Shown: positions 21,687 through 28,642 of the stretch, piece by piece
Layout of the letters: every line of letters starts with the position of its first letter
Numbering within the stretch: position 1 is the first letter of the stretch
Assembly: GCA_050700835.1 (NCBI GenBank)
Contig: JBOHDX010000052.1
Coordinates: 1-28,642 of the forward strand
From: JBOHDX01 sp050700835
Lineage (GTDB): Bacteria > Actinomycetota > Actinomycetes > Propionibacteriales > Nocardioidaceae
Length of the DNA: 28,642 nt
Direction: 5' to 3'
Program-made: the position numbers and the translations under genes
Notes under the pieces: generated by a model
What the model was told of the DNA's origin: nothing
Database searches by the model: none
What the model saw: the letters and a program-made list of their open reading frames with translations, nothing else

Positions 21687-21696
21687 CCCGGCCCCT

Positions 21697-22665
21697 TCAG
21701 TCGATCAGACTGCGGCCGGTGAGCCGTAGGAAGACGTCCTCGAGCGTGGACCGGCGTACGAGCACGGAGCCGGGGCGGAGTCCGCGCTCATGCACGGCCT
21801 CCAGCGTCGCCTCGCCATCGGCGGTGTAGAGCAACAGCCGGTCCGGCAGCACCTCGACCCGCTCCGCGAGGTCCTCGACCTTGGCCGCGAGCTGCTCGTG
21901 CTCGCCGACGCCGAACCGCAGCTCGGTCACCTCGCGGGTGGAGTGCTCGGCGATCAGCTGCGCCGGCGATCCCTCGGCCACGATCAGCCCGTGGTCCATC
22001 ACCACCAGCCGGTCGCACAGCTGCTCGGCCTCGTCCATGTAGTGCGTAGTGAGCACCAGCGTGACGCCTTGCTGCTTGAGCCGGAACAGGCGTTCCCACA
22101 CGAGGTGGCGCGCCTGAGGGTCGAGGCCGGTGGTCGGTTCGTCGAGCAGCAGCACGTCGGGGCGGTTGATCAGCGATCGGGCGATGGTGAGCCGGCGCTT
22201 CATCCCGCCAGAGAGGTCCTCCACCTTGGCCCTGGCCTTCTCGGTGAGCTGCACGAACGCCAGCAGCTCGTCCGCGCGCGCGCCGCACTCGGCCCGCGAC
22301 AACCCGAAGTAGCGGCCGTAGACGGTGAGGTTCTCGCGCACGCTCAGCTCGACGTCGAGGGTGTCCTCCTGCGGGCAGACGCCGAGCCTGGCGCGGATTG
22401 CGGGGCCATCGGTAGCCGGGTCCAGCCCGAGGATGCGCAGCTCCCCACCGGTCACCGGGGACACGGCACCGACCATGCGCATGGTCGAGGACTTGCCGGC
22501 GCCGTTCGGCCCCAGGAAGCCGAATGCCTCACCCTGGCGTACCACGACGTCGATGCCCCGCACCGCGATGAAGTCGCCATAGGACTTGGTCAGCCCGCGG
22601 GCCACCACGAGCGCGTCCTGGCTGTCGCGCCCGGAGTACGCCTGTTGAGGAGTCGTCTCGGTCAC
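21697..22665 (-). CDS. ABC transporter ATPase (DrrA-like)
   Basis: This cytoplasmic ATPase (322 aa) powers the two permeases encoded downstream. Walker A is GPNGAGKS (52-59), the Q-loop VCPQED, the signature LSGGM (151-155), Walker B VLLLDEP (171-177) and the H-loop TTHYMDEAEQL. The C-terminal 80 residues (VTELRF onward, ending STLEDVFLRLTGRSL) are the extension typical of daunorubicin-resistance-type DrrA ATPases. GTG at 22665 is the start; no strong ribosome binding site is seen. It is the first gene of the operon and is divergent from the sigma factor gene, with 128 bases between. Drug export is the family expectation, not shown here. Confidence 0.93.
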   Translation of the reverse strand: MTETTPQQAYSGRDSQDALVVARGLTKSYGDFIAVRGIDVVVRQGEAFGFLGPNGAGKSSTMRMVGAVSPVTGGELRILGLDPATDGPAIRARLGVCPQEDTLDVELSVRENLTVYGRYFGLSRAECGARADELLAFVQLTEKARAKVEDLSGGMKRRLTIARSLINRPDVLLLDEPTTGLDPQARHLVWERLFRLKQQGVTLVLTTHYMDEAEQLCDRLVVMDHGLIVAEGSPAQLIAEHSTREVTELRFGVGEHEQLAAKVEDLAERVEVLPDRLLLYTADGEATLEAVHERGLRPGSVLVRRSTLEDVFLRLTGRSLID

Positions 22666-22743
22666 GGAACGAAACTCTAGGTCGGCCCACCGACATCGGC
22701 GTAGCTGTTTTGTCCGAGTTCATCTGACGTGAGCGGGATCTCA

Positions 22744-22770
22744 GGCAACCCTCCGCGGGAGTCGTACGTC
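22744..22770 (+). promoter_or_regulatory. Candidate ECF-type promoter of the sigma factor gene
   Basis: GGCAACC (22744-22750) and CGTC (22767-22770) are spaced by 16 bases, matching the -35 AAC core and -10 CGTC pattern of many ECF-dependent promoters. The start site would fall near 22777, just before the AGGAGG of the sigma gene. Autoregulation by the downstream sigma factor is inferred. Confidence 0.5.
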
Positions 22771-22793
22771 CTGGGTCTGGGAGAGGAGGCAGA

Positions 22794-23387
22794 ATGGCGC
22801 TCGCCGCAGGGGAATCCCTGTCCGTGCTCTGCGCGGTCACGGCACCACCCACGACCACGCGGGGAGCGTACGTGCGCCAGGAGGAGCGCGATGCGGCCGA
22901 CGTCTTCGACGAGTTCGTGCGCGGACGCCTCCCCGAGCTGCTCCGCTTCGGTCGAGCGCTCACCGGCAACGAGGCGGACGCCGCCGATCTCGTCCAGGAC
23001 GCCCTCGAACGCACGCTCGCGAGCTGGAGCCGTATCCAGTCGAGGGACGACCCGGAGGGCTATGTCCGCCGGGTCATGGTCAACCGCAACATCAGCGTCT
23101 GGCGCAAGCTGCGCCGTGAGCGCATCACCGACGAGCTGCCGGACTCCGGTCACCACGACCGGCACGAGGACTCAGAGCTGTGGCGAGCGCTGCGCGCGCT
23201 ACCGCCGCGTCAGCGCGCCGTGATCGCTCTGCGCTACTACGAGGACATGACCGAGCAACAGGTCGCACAGATCCTCGGGTGCACGGTGGGGACCGTGAAG
23301 AGCCAGAGCGCCAAGGCGCTCACCAAGCTGCGCATCGCAGCCGATACGTTCTCCGATCGTGGCCTCGGGGCCGGAGGAGAGTCATGA
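22794..23387 (+). CDS. SigE-family ECF RNA polymerase sigma factor
   Basis: The product (197 aa) is an ECF sigma factor of the actinobacterial SigE subfamily. Region 2 is at about 38-104 (FDEFVRGRLPELLRFGRALT, then DLVQDALERTLASW and GYVRRVMVNRNISVWRK). Region 4 is at about 128-180, with the helix-turn-helix MTEQQVAQILGCTVGTVKSQ. The ATG at 22794 has a perfect AGGAGG four bases upstream. GTG at 22872, with GGGGAG before it, would give MRQEERDAADVFDEF, closer to the usual family start, so both are possible. The stop overlaps the next start as ATGA, which predicts coupled translation of the membrane partner. The subfamily usually lacks a classic zinc anti-sigma factor. Confidence 0.9.
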   Translation: MALAAGESLSVLCAVTAPPTTTRGAYVRQEERDAADVFDEFVRGRLPELLRFGRALTGNEADAADLVQDALERTLASWSRIQSRDDPEGYVRRVMVNRNISVWRKLRRERITDELPDSGHHDRHEDSELWRALRALPPRQRAVIALRYYEDMTEQQVAQILGCTVGTVKSQSAKALTKLRIAADTFSDRGLGAGGES

Positions 23388-24679
23388 AGAGCCCGCACGA
23401 CGACTTCGAGGACCGGCTCCGTCACGCCCTGCGCGACCAGCGCGACGGGCGCACGGACACGGACGCGTGGTTGAGAGACATCCGCCGCGGCAGCCGCCGC
23501 CGAGTCGCCCGCCGGCGCACAGGGGTCGCCGGCGTCGTGGCAGTGGCCGCCGTGGCCGCGGGCGTCGTGGTCGTCCCGAGCATCCTGAACGGCTCCGGCA
23601 ACCCGCCCATACCAGTCGCGTCGGGCTCAACGTCGACCACGTTCACCACGCCCCCGCCGACACCCGTGGGCGTGGCGAAGCCGGGTGACCCGATCGCCGC
23701 GACGGGGCTTCGGGCCGTGTCGCTCACCGCCGACAGCAAGGACCAGTTCTGGGTACACGGCACGGCGTCCTGCGGCGACTCCAGCTGCCCGGTGATCGCC
23801 CACACCACCGACGGGGGCGCCCACTTCGACACCACGCTGGCGCCGCAGATTCCCGGTGGCGCGCTCGGGCTGCGCTACGACTACACCGGCCGGAACGGCT
23901 GGCTCTTCGGCCTCGATGTGTACGCCACCCACGACGGCGGACACAGCTGGCACATGGCCACGCCGCCCGGCGCCACGATGGTGCGCGACCTGCAGGTGTG
24001 GGGCGGCACCGTCTGGGCCTTCGGCACCGGCGACCGGCGGGACGGGTCCGAACAGGTGTGGTCGGCCCCGATCGGCTCGGACACCTGGACTCGGCACCGC
24101 GTACCCCAGCTCGAGGTGTTGGGCGCGATGGGATGGTTCAACACCCAGGTCGTCGGTGACGGCGTCACCGGTGGCGTGCTGACGGGCGCGTCCGGCAGTC
24201 GCTTCGTGTCCAGCACCGACGGCGGGCGGACCTGGCGGTCCCGTGCGATCGACTGCTCGAACCCGACGGGGTCCGGACCTGCCGGGTCCTCCGGCACGAA
24301 TGTCGGCGCATCCAGCGCCAGCTCGCATGTGCTGTGGATCGGCTGCGGCAACCATCTCCTGGTCAGCACCGACACCGGTCGCCACTGGTCACGGGTGTCG
24401 CTGGCCGGAGTGCACGGCCGGACCATGCCGAACCTGGCCGGCGTCGACGCGACCCGGGCCGTCTACACGGTGGGCAGCCGGATCTACACGCTGTCGACCA
24501 GCAGCGCGCCCACGCCGAGCACCAACCCGTTCCCGCACATGCGGGACGGACGGTTCCGCGGATACTTCGCGTACGCCGGGTTCACCACCGGCAAGGTCGG
24601 CTATCTGGTCAGCTCCGACGGGCGTCTGGCCCGGTCGACCGACAGCGGGCGTACCTGGTCCGTCGTGGCCCTCCCGTAG
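23384..24679 (+). CDS. Membrane-anchored Asp-box beta-propeller protein, sigma-factor partner
   Basis: The product (431 aa) has a charged N-terminus of about 45 residues facing the cytoplasm, one membrane helix (about 46-66), a Thr/Pro-rich linker and a large outer domain. The outer domain holds five Asp-box motifs: TTDGGAHF (141), THDGGHSW (182), STDGGRTW (277), STDTGRHW (328) and STDSGRTW (418). Such motifs mark bladed beta-propellers of the sialidase / YCF48 type; no sialidase catalytic residues were recognised. The start overlaps the sigma gene stop by four bases. The layout is that of an anti-sigma or co-regulator with an extracellular sensor, but the N-terminus has no recognised anti-sigma motif, so that role is inferred. 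Confidence 0.8.
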   Translation: MKSPHDDFEDRLRHALRDQRDGRTDTDAWLRDIRRGSRRRVARRRTGVAGVVAVAAVAAGVVVVPSILNGSGNPPIPVASGSTSTTFTTPPPTPVGVAKPGDPIAATGLRAVSLTADSKDQFWVHGTASCGDSSCPVIAHTTDGGAHFDTTLAPQIPGGALGLRYDYTGRNGWLFGLDVYATHDGGHSWHMATPPGATMVRDLQVWGGTVWAFGTGDRRDGSEQVWSAPIGSDTWTRHRVPQLEVLGAMGWFNTQVVGDGVTGGVLTGASGSRFVSSTDGGRTWRSRAIDCSNPTGSGPAGSSGTNVGASSASSHVLWIGCGNHLLVSTDTGRHWSRVSLAGVHGRTMPNLAGVDATRAVYTVGSRIYTLSTSSAPTPSTNPFPHMRDGRFRGYFAYAGFTTGKVGYLVSSDGRLARSTDSGRTWSVVALP

Positions 24680-24757
24680 CCGCTCGGGCTCGCTTCACAC
24701 GCCAGCGGTACCGCCGAACCGGGCATTTCGGGCGCTGAACGGTGCCGCGGACGTGTC

Positions 24758-24885
24758 AAGCGGATGCGGCGAGGGGCGGTGGAGCCGTGGCAGTCGTGAT
24801 CGTGGACGACCGGGGCGGGTGAAGCGGGTCCGCCGAGGGGCGGTGGAGCCGTGGCAGTCGCGATCGTGGACGACCGGGGCCGGTG
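24758..24885. repeat. Two tandem 64-base repeats upstream of lhr
   Basis: Units at 24758-24821 and 24822-24885 share GAGGGGCGGTGGAGCCGTGG and, a little further on, GATCGTGGACGACCGGGG, with only a few differences. The 290-base space between the Asp-box gene and lhr holds no gene that I can support. The repeats end 84 bases before the lhr start and could be regulatory or a recent tandem duplication. Confidence 0.88.
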
Positions 24886-24969
24886 CGGACGGCCGCCAAC
24901 CGGCTGCACCCACGACCGTGGCCGGGTTGTCGGTACGGTCAGAGATGATGTGCCCGTGAGGTTCCACCC

Positions 24970-27900
24970 GTGACCCGGGACGGCTCGACCCAGCGCTCGA
25001 GGCCCGACGCGGCGTCTTCCAGCGACGTCGACCGAGTGCTCGGGCAGTTCTCGGCACCGACCCGGGCCTGGTTCACCGGCTCGTTCCCGACGCCGACCGC
25101 GGCCCAGCTGGGCGCGTGGGAGTCGATCCGCGAGGGGTCTCACACACTCGTCGTCGCACCCACCGGGTCGGGCAAGACACTGGCGGCGTTCCTCTGGGCG
25201 CTCGACCGGCTGAGCCGCGACGACGAGCCTCCGGCGGCCCAGCAGCGATGCCGCGTCGTCTACGTCTCGCCGCTGAAGGCGCTCGCGGTGGACGTCGAGC
25301 GCAACCTGCGCGCCCCGCTCGTGGGCATCACTCAGACCGCGCGGAGGCTCGGCGTGCGGACGCCCGACATCCGGGTCGGTATCCGATCCGGCGACACACC
25401 CGCGTCCGTGCGGCGTACCCTCGCCCGCACTCCCCCCGACGTCCTCATCACGACGCCGGAGTCGTTGTTCCTCGTGCTCACCTCGGCGGCCCGCGAGTCG
25501 CTGCGCGGAGTCGAGACCGTCATCGTCGACGAGGTGCACGCTGTCGCCGGCAGCAAGCGCGGCGCGCACCTCGCCCTGTCGCTGGAGCGCCTAGATGCGC
25601 TCCTCGACCGGCCCGCCCAGCGCATCGGCCTTTCCGCCACCGTGCGCCCGGTCGAGGAGGTGGGCCGGTTCCTGGGCGGCCAGGCGCCGGTGCGCGTGGT
25701 GGCCCCTCCGTCGCAGAAGCAGGTCGAACTGTCCGTGGTGGTCCCGGTGGCGGACCTGTCCGACCTCGGCAGCACCACGTTCGGCTCCGATGTCGCAGAC
25801 CCCGACGACACCGCCGGCCCGGCGGTCGGCACGGCCTCCAGCAGGTCGATCTGGCCGCACGTCGAGGAGCGCATCGTCGACCTCCTCCAAAGCCACCGAT
25901 CGACGATCGTGTTCGCCAACTCCCGCCGGCTCGCCGAGCGCCTGACGGCCCGGCTCAACGAGATCGCCACCGAGCGTTCCGGCGAAGCCCTGCCCGATCC
26001 CTCGGTCCCGGCCCAGCTGATGGGCCAGAGCGGATCCGCCGGAGGAGCCGAGCAGGTGATCGCCCGCGCACACCACGGCTCGGTGAGCAAGGAGCAGCGG
26101 GCCCTGATCGAGGACGACCTGAAGAGCGGCCGCCTGCCCTGCGTGGTGGCCACGTCGAGTCTCGAGCTCGGCATCGACATGGGCGCCGTCGACCTCGTGA
26201 TCCAGGTCGAGTCGCCGCCGTCGGTGGCGAGCGGGCTGCAGCGCGTCGGCCGCGCCGGTCACCAGGTGGGCGAGGTGTCCCGGGGCGTGCTGTTCCCGAA
26301 GCACCGGGCCGACCTCGTGCACGCCGCGGTGACCGTCGAGCGCATGCGGGACGGTGCGATCGAGGCGTTGTCGATGCCGCAGAGCCCACTCGACGTGCTG
26401 GCCCAGCAGACCGTCGCCGCCACCGCACTGGACACGCTCGACGTCGACGAGTGGTTCGCCACCGTACGCCGGGCGGCGTCGTTCGCCACGCTGCCGCGTT
26501 CGGCGTACGACGCGACCCTCGACCTGCTGGCGGGCCGTTACCCCAGTGAGGAGTTCGCCGAGCTCCGCCCCCGGATCGTCTGGGACCGCGTCACCGGCAC
26601 CCTGTCCGGTCGGCCGGGTGCACAGCGGCTCGCGGTGACGTCGGGGGGCACGATCCCCGACCGGGGCATGTTCGGCGTCTTCCTGGTGGGAGCCGACGCG
26701 GGACGGGGCGCTCCACGCGTCGGTGAGCTCGACGAGGAGATGGTCTACGAGTCGCGCGTCGGCGACGTGTTCGCACTCGGCGCGACCAGCTGGCGGATCG
26801 AGGACATCACCCACGATCGCGTCCTGGTCAGCCCAGCGCCCGGTCAGCCCGGACGGCTGCCCTTCTGGAAGGGCGACACCCTCGGGCGGCCGGCCGAGCT
26901 CGGTGCTGCGTTGGGCTCGTTCGTACGTGAGGTGTCGCAGCTGCCGGAGGACCGCGCGGTCGCGCGCTGCACCGACGCCGGACTCGACGACTGGGCGGCA
27001 GCCAACCTGGTCGGGTTCCTCACCGAGCAGCGCCAGGCGACCGGGTCGATGCCGCACGACCGGACACTCGTCGTCGAACGCTTCCGCGACGAGCTCGGCG
27101 ACTGGCGGATCGTGCTGCACTCTCCCTATGGCTTGCCGGTGCACGCGCCGTGGGCGCTGGCGGTGGGATCGCGGCTGCGCGAGCGGTGGGGGATCGACGG
27201 CCAGGCGGTGGCGTCCGACGACGGCATCGTGGTGCGGGTGCCCGAGACCGACGCCGACCCGCCCGGTGCCGAGGTGTTCGTCTTCGAGCCCGACGAGGTC
27301 GACGAGCTCGTGACCGCGGAGGTCGGCGGTTCCGCGCTGTTCGCGTCGCGCTTCCGAGAGTGCGCCGCCCGGGCGCTGTTGCTGCCGCGCCGCGACCCCG
27401 GCCGCCGCAGCCCTCTGTGGCAGCAGCGGCAGCGTTCGGCCCAGCTGCTGCAGGTCGCGCACCGCTACCCCACGTTCCCGATCGTGCTCGAAGCGGTCCG
27501 CGAGTGCCTGCAGGACGTCTACGACCTCACTGCGCTGCACGACCTGATGGGCGGCGTCGCCGCCCGGCGGATCAACCTGACCGAGGTCGTGACACACGAG
27601 CCGTCGCCGTTCGCACGGTCGCTGATGTTCGGCTACGTCGCGGCGTTCTTGTACGAAGGCGACAGCCCGCTCGCCGAGCGCCGCGCCGCCGCGCTGGCCC
27701 TCGACCCGACCCTGCTGGCCGAGCTGCTCGGCCGGGCCGAGCTGCGCGAGCTGCTCGACCCCGACATCGTCGAGCAGACCGGGGCGGAGCTGCAGTGGCT
27801 GCTGCCGGACCGGCGGGCGCGGGACGTCGAAGGGGTGGCCGACCTGCTCCGGCTGCTAGGTCCGCAGTCGACCGACGAGGTGGTGGTGCGCTGCGTCGAC

Positions 27901-28642
27901 GGATCGCCGGTGGTGTCCTGGCTGACTGCCCTGGCCGAGGCCCGCCGGGTGGTTCAGGTGACCCTAGCCGGCGACACCCGCTGGGCGACCGTCGAGGACT
28001 GCTCCCGGCTGCGCGACGCGCTCGGGGTCCCCGTGCCGCTTGGGACCCCGGACGCCTTCCTCGACCCGGTGGCCGATCCGCTGGGCGACCTGGTGGCCCG
28101 GCACGCACGAAGTCACGGGCCGTTCACGGTGGCCGACGTGGCCACCCGGTTCCGCCTCGGATCGGCGGTGGTCGGCGATGCGTTGCGACGCCTGGAGACC
28201 CACGGCCGGGTCGTCGAGGGCGAGTTCCGCCCACAGGGTCATGGCGCGGAGTGGTGCGACGCCGAGGTGCTCCGCCGGCTGCGCCGCCGCTCCCTGGCGG
28301 CGTTGCGACACGAGGTCGAACCGGTCGAACCGGAGGTGCTGGGTCGCTTCCTGCCGGCCTGGCAGCAGGTCGGCGGCCGACTACGCGGCGTCGACGGCGT
28401 GTTCGCAGTCGTCGAGCAGCTGGCTGGCACCGCCGTACCCGCATCTGCCCTGGAGCCGCTGGTGCTCGGCTCCCGGGTGGCCGACTACTCCCCCGCCTAT
28501 CTCGACGAGCTCACCACGTCGGGTGAGGTGGTCTGGGCCGGCAACGGGCCGCTGCCCGGCTCGGACGGCTGGGTCAGCCTGCACCCGGCCGACGGAGCAG
28601 CGCTCACCCTCCCCCAGCTCCTGGTCGACGTCGACCAGGAGC
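24970..28642 (+). CDS. lhr: Lhr-type ATP-dependent DNA helicase (3' end outside window)
   Basis: Lhr is a large superfamily 2 helicase that translocates 3'-5' on single-stranded DNA and is linked to DNA repair. The first 1224 codons are in the window, and the full protein is usually about 1500 residues. Motifs are APTGSGKT (63-70), VIVDEVHAVAG with DEVH at 187-190, GLSATVRP (220-227), HHGSVSKEQR, ATSSLELGIDMG, and QRVGRAGH (424-431). The following WH and Lhr-specific beta-barrel and C-terminal helicase-associated regions (MVYESRVGDVFALGATSWRI, then LPFWKGD and RFRDELGDWRIVLHSPYG) are intact. The GTG at 24970 is the first in-frame start after a stop and has GTGAGG upstream. No frameshift was seen. 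The long minus-strand open frame over it is a shadow. Confidence 0.95.
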   Translation, partial: MTRDGSTQRSRPDAASSSDVDRVLGQFSAPTRAWFTGSFPTPTAAQLGAWESIREGSHTLVVAPTGSGKTLAAFLWALDRLSRDDEPPAAQQRCRVVYVSPLKALAVDVERNLRAPLVGITQTARRLGVRTPDIRVGIRSGDTPASVRRTLARTPPDVLITTPESLFLVLTSAARESLRGVETVIVDEVHAVAGSKRGAHLALSLERLDALLDRPAQRIGLSATVRPVEEVGRFLGGQAPVRVVAPPSQKQVELSVVVPVADLSDLGSTTFGSDVADPDDTAGPAVGTASSRSIWPHVEERIVDLLQSHRSTIVFANSRRLAERLTARLNEIATERSGEALPDPSVPAQLMGQSGSAGGAEQVIARAHHGSVSKEQRALIEDDLKSGRLPCVVATSSLELGIDMGAVDLVIQVESPPSVASGLQRVGRAGHQVGEVSRGVLFPKHRADLVHAAVTVERMRDGAIEALSMPQSPLDVLAQQTVAATALDTLDVDEWFATVRRAASFATLPRSAYDATLDLLAGRYPSEEFAELRPRIVWDRVTGTLSGRPGAQRLAVTSGGTIPDRGMFGVFLVGADAGRGAPRVGELDEEMVYESRVGDVFALGATSWRIEDITHDRVLVSPAPGQPGRLPFWKGDTLGRPAELGAALGSFVREVSQLPEDRAVARCTDAGLDDWAAANLVGFLTEQRQATGSMPHDRTLVVERFRDELGDWRIVLHSPYGLPVHAPWALAVGSRLRERWGIDGQAVASDDGIVVRVPETDADPPGAEVFVFEPDEVDELVTAEVGGSALFASRFRECAARALLLPRRDPGRRSPLWQQRQRSAQLLQVAHRYPTFPIVLEAVRECLQDVYDLTALHDLMGGVAARRINLTEVVTHEPSPFARSLMFGYVAAFLYEGDSPLAERRAAALALDPTLLAELLGRAELRELLDPDIVEQTGAELQWLLPDRRARDVEGVADLLRLLGPQSTDEVVVRCVDGSPVVSWLTALAEARRVVQVTLAGDTRWATVEDCSRLRDALGVPVPLGTPDAFLDPVADPLGDLVARHARSHGPFTVADVATRFRLGSAVVGDALRRLETHGRVVEGEFRPQGHGAEWCDAEVLRRLRRRSLAALRHEVEPVEPEVLGRFLPAWQQVGGRLRGVDGVFAVVEQLAGTAVPASALEPLVLGSRVADYSPAYLDELTTSGEVVWAGNGPLPGSDGWVSLHPADGAALTLPQLLVDVDQE

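Noticed and set aside
25591..27597. 668-codon minus-strand open frame
   Set aside because: Antisense of lhr, whose helicase motifs are intact on the plus strand.

Overview
The window is chromosomal DNA from a high-GC Gram-positive bacterium of the phylum Actinomycetota. The evidence is strong G/C at third codon positions, frequent GTG starts, LexA boxes of the TCGAACnnnnGTTCGA type, a DUF3046 gene upstream of recA, an MT0933-type antitoxin, a SigE-family ECF sigma factor, and the grouping recA-recX / miaB / miaA / dapF / hflX / lexA. Family level cannot be fixed from the sequence; Nocardioidaceae or a relative would fit, but that is a guess. No rRNA, tRNA, CRISPR array, insertion sequence or prophage gene was seen.

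Layout. Positions 1-2421 hold metabolic and accessory genes: the start of a Zn-ribbon membrane protein that is probably an M48 peptidase (-), trmO (-), a beta-carbonic anhydrase (-) and an S51 peptidase E-like protein (+). A gene-free stretch (2422-2964) carries two tandem palindromic repeats and then the SOS-box promoter of lexA (+). A cluster of hairpins separates lexA from a convergent DinG-type helicase (-). Next on the minus strand come hflX, dapF, a secreted cupredoxin-like protein and miaA. A small antitoxin-family gene (+) and an extradiol-dioxygenase-like gene (-) follow. An amino-acid permease and a Nudix hydrolase (+) sit before miaB (-), a Nudix-GNAT fusion (-), an alpha/beta hydrolase (+), recX-recA (-, with a second SOS box) and a DUF3046 gene (-). 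The right end holds an ABC-2 exporter operon (-), a SigE-family sigma factor overlapped by a membrane-anchored Asp-box protein (+), and most of lhr (+, cut by the window edge).

How the genes work together. LexA and RecA with RecX form the SOS switch, and DinG and Lhr are DNA-repair helicases. MiaA and MiaB act in sequence on A37 of tRNA (i6A, then ms2i6A), and TrmO methylates t6A37 in other tRNAs, so three A37-modifying enzymes lie in one 16-kb stretch. HflX is a ribosome-splitting GTPase and DapF makes meso-diaminopimelate for lysine and the cell wall. The sigma factor and its membrane partner look like a signal-transduction pair, with a candidate ECF-type promoter just upstream of the sigma gene.

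Most of the window is ordinary housekeeping DNA. The parts worth a second look are the sigma/Asp-box pair, the Nudix-GNAT fusion, the secreted copper-site-like protein inside the miaA-dapF-hflX group, a short coupled ORF before a Nudix gene, and many short tandem duplications. These duplications occur between genes and also in frame within dinG, hflX, miaB and the dioxygenase-like gene.
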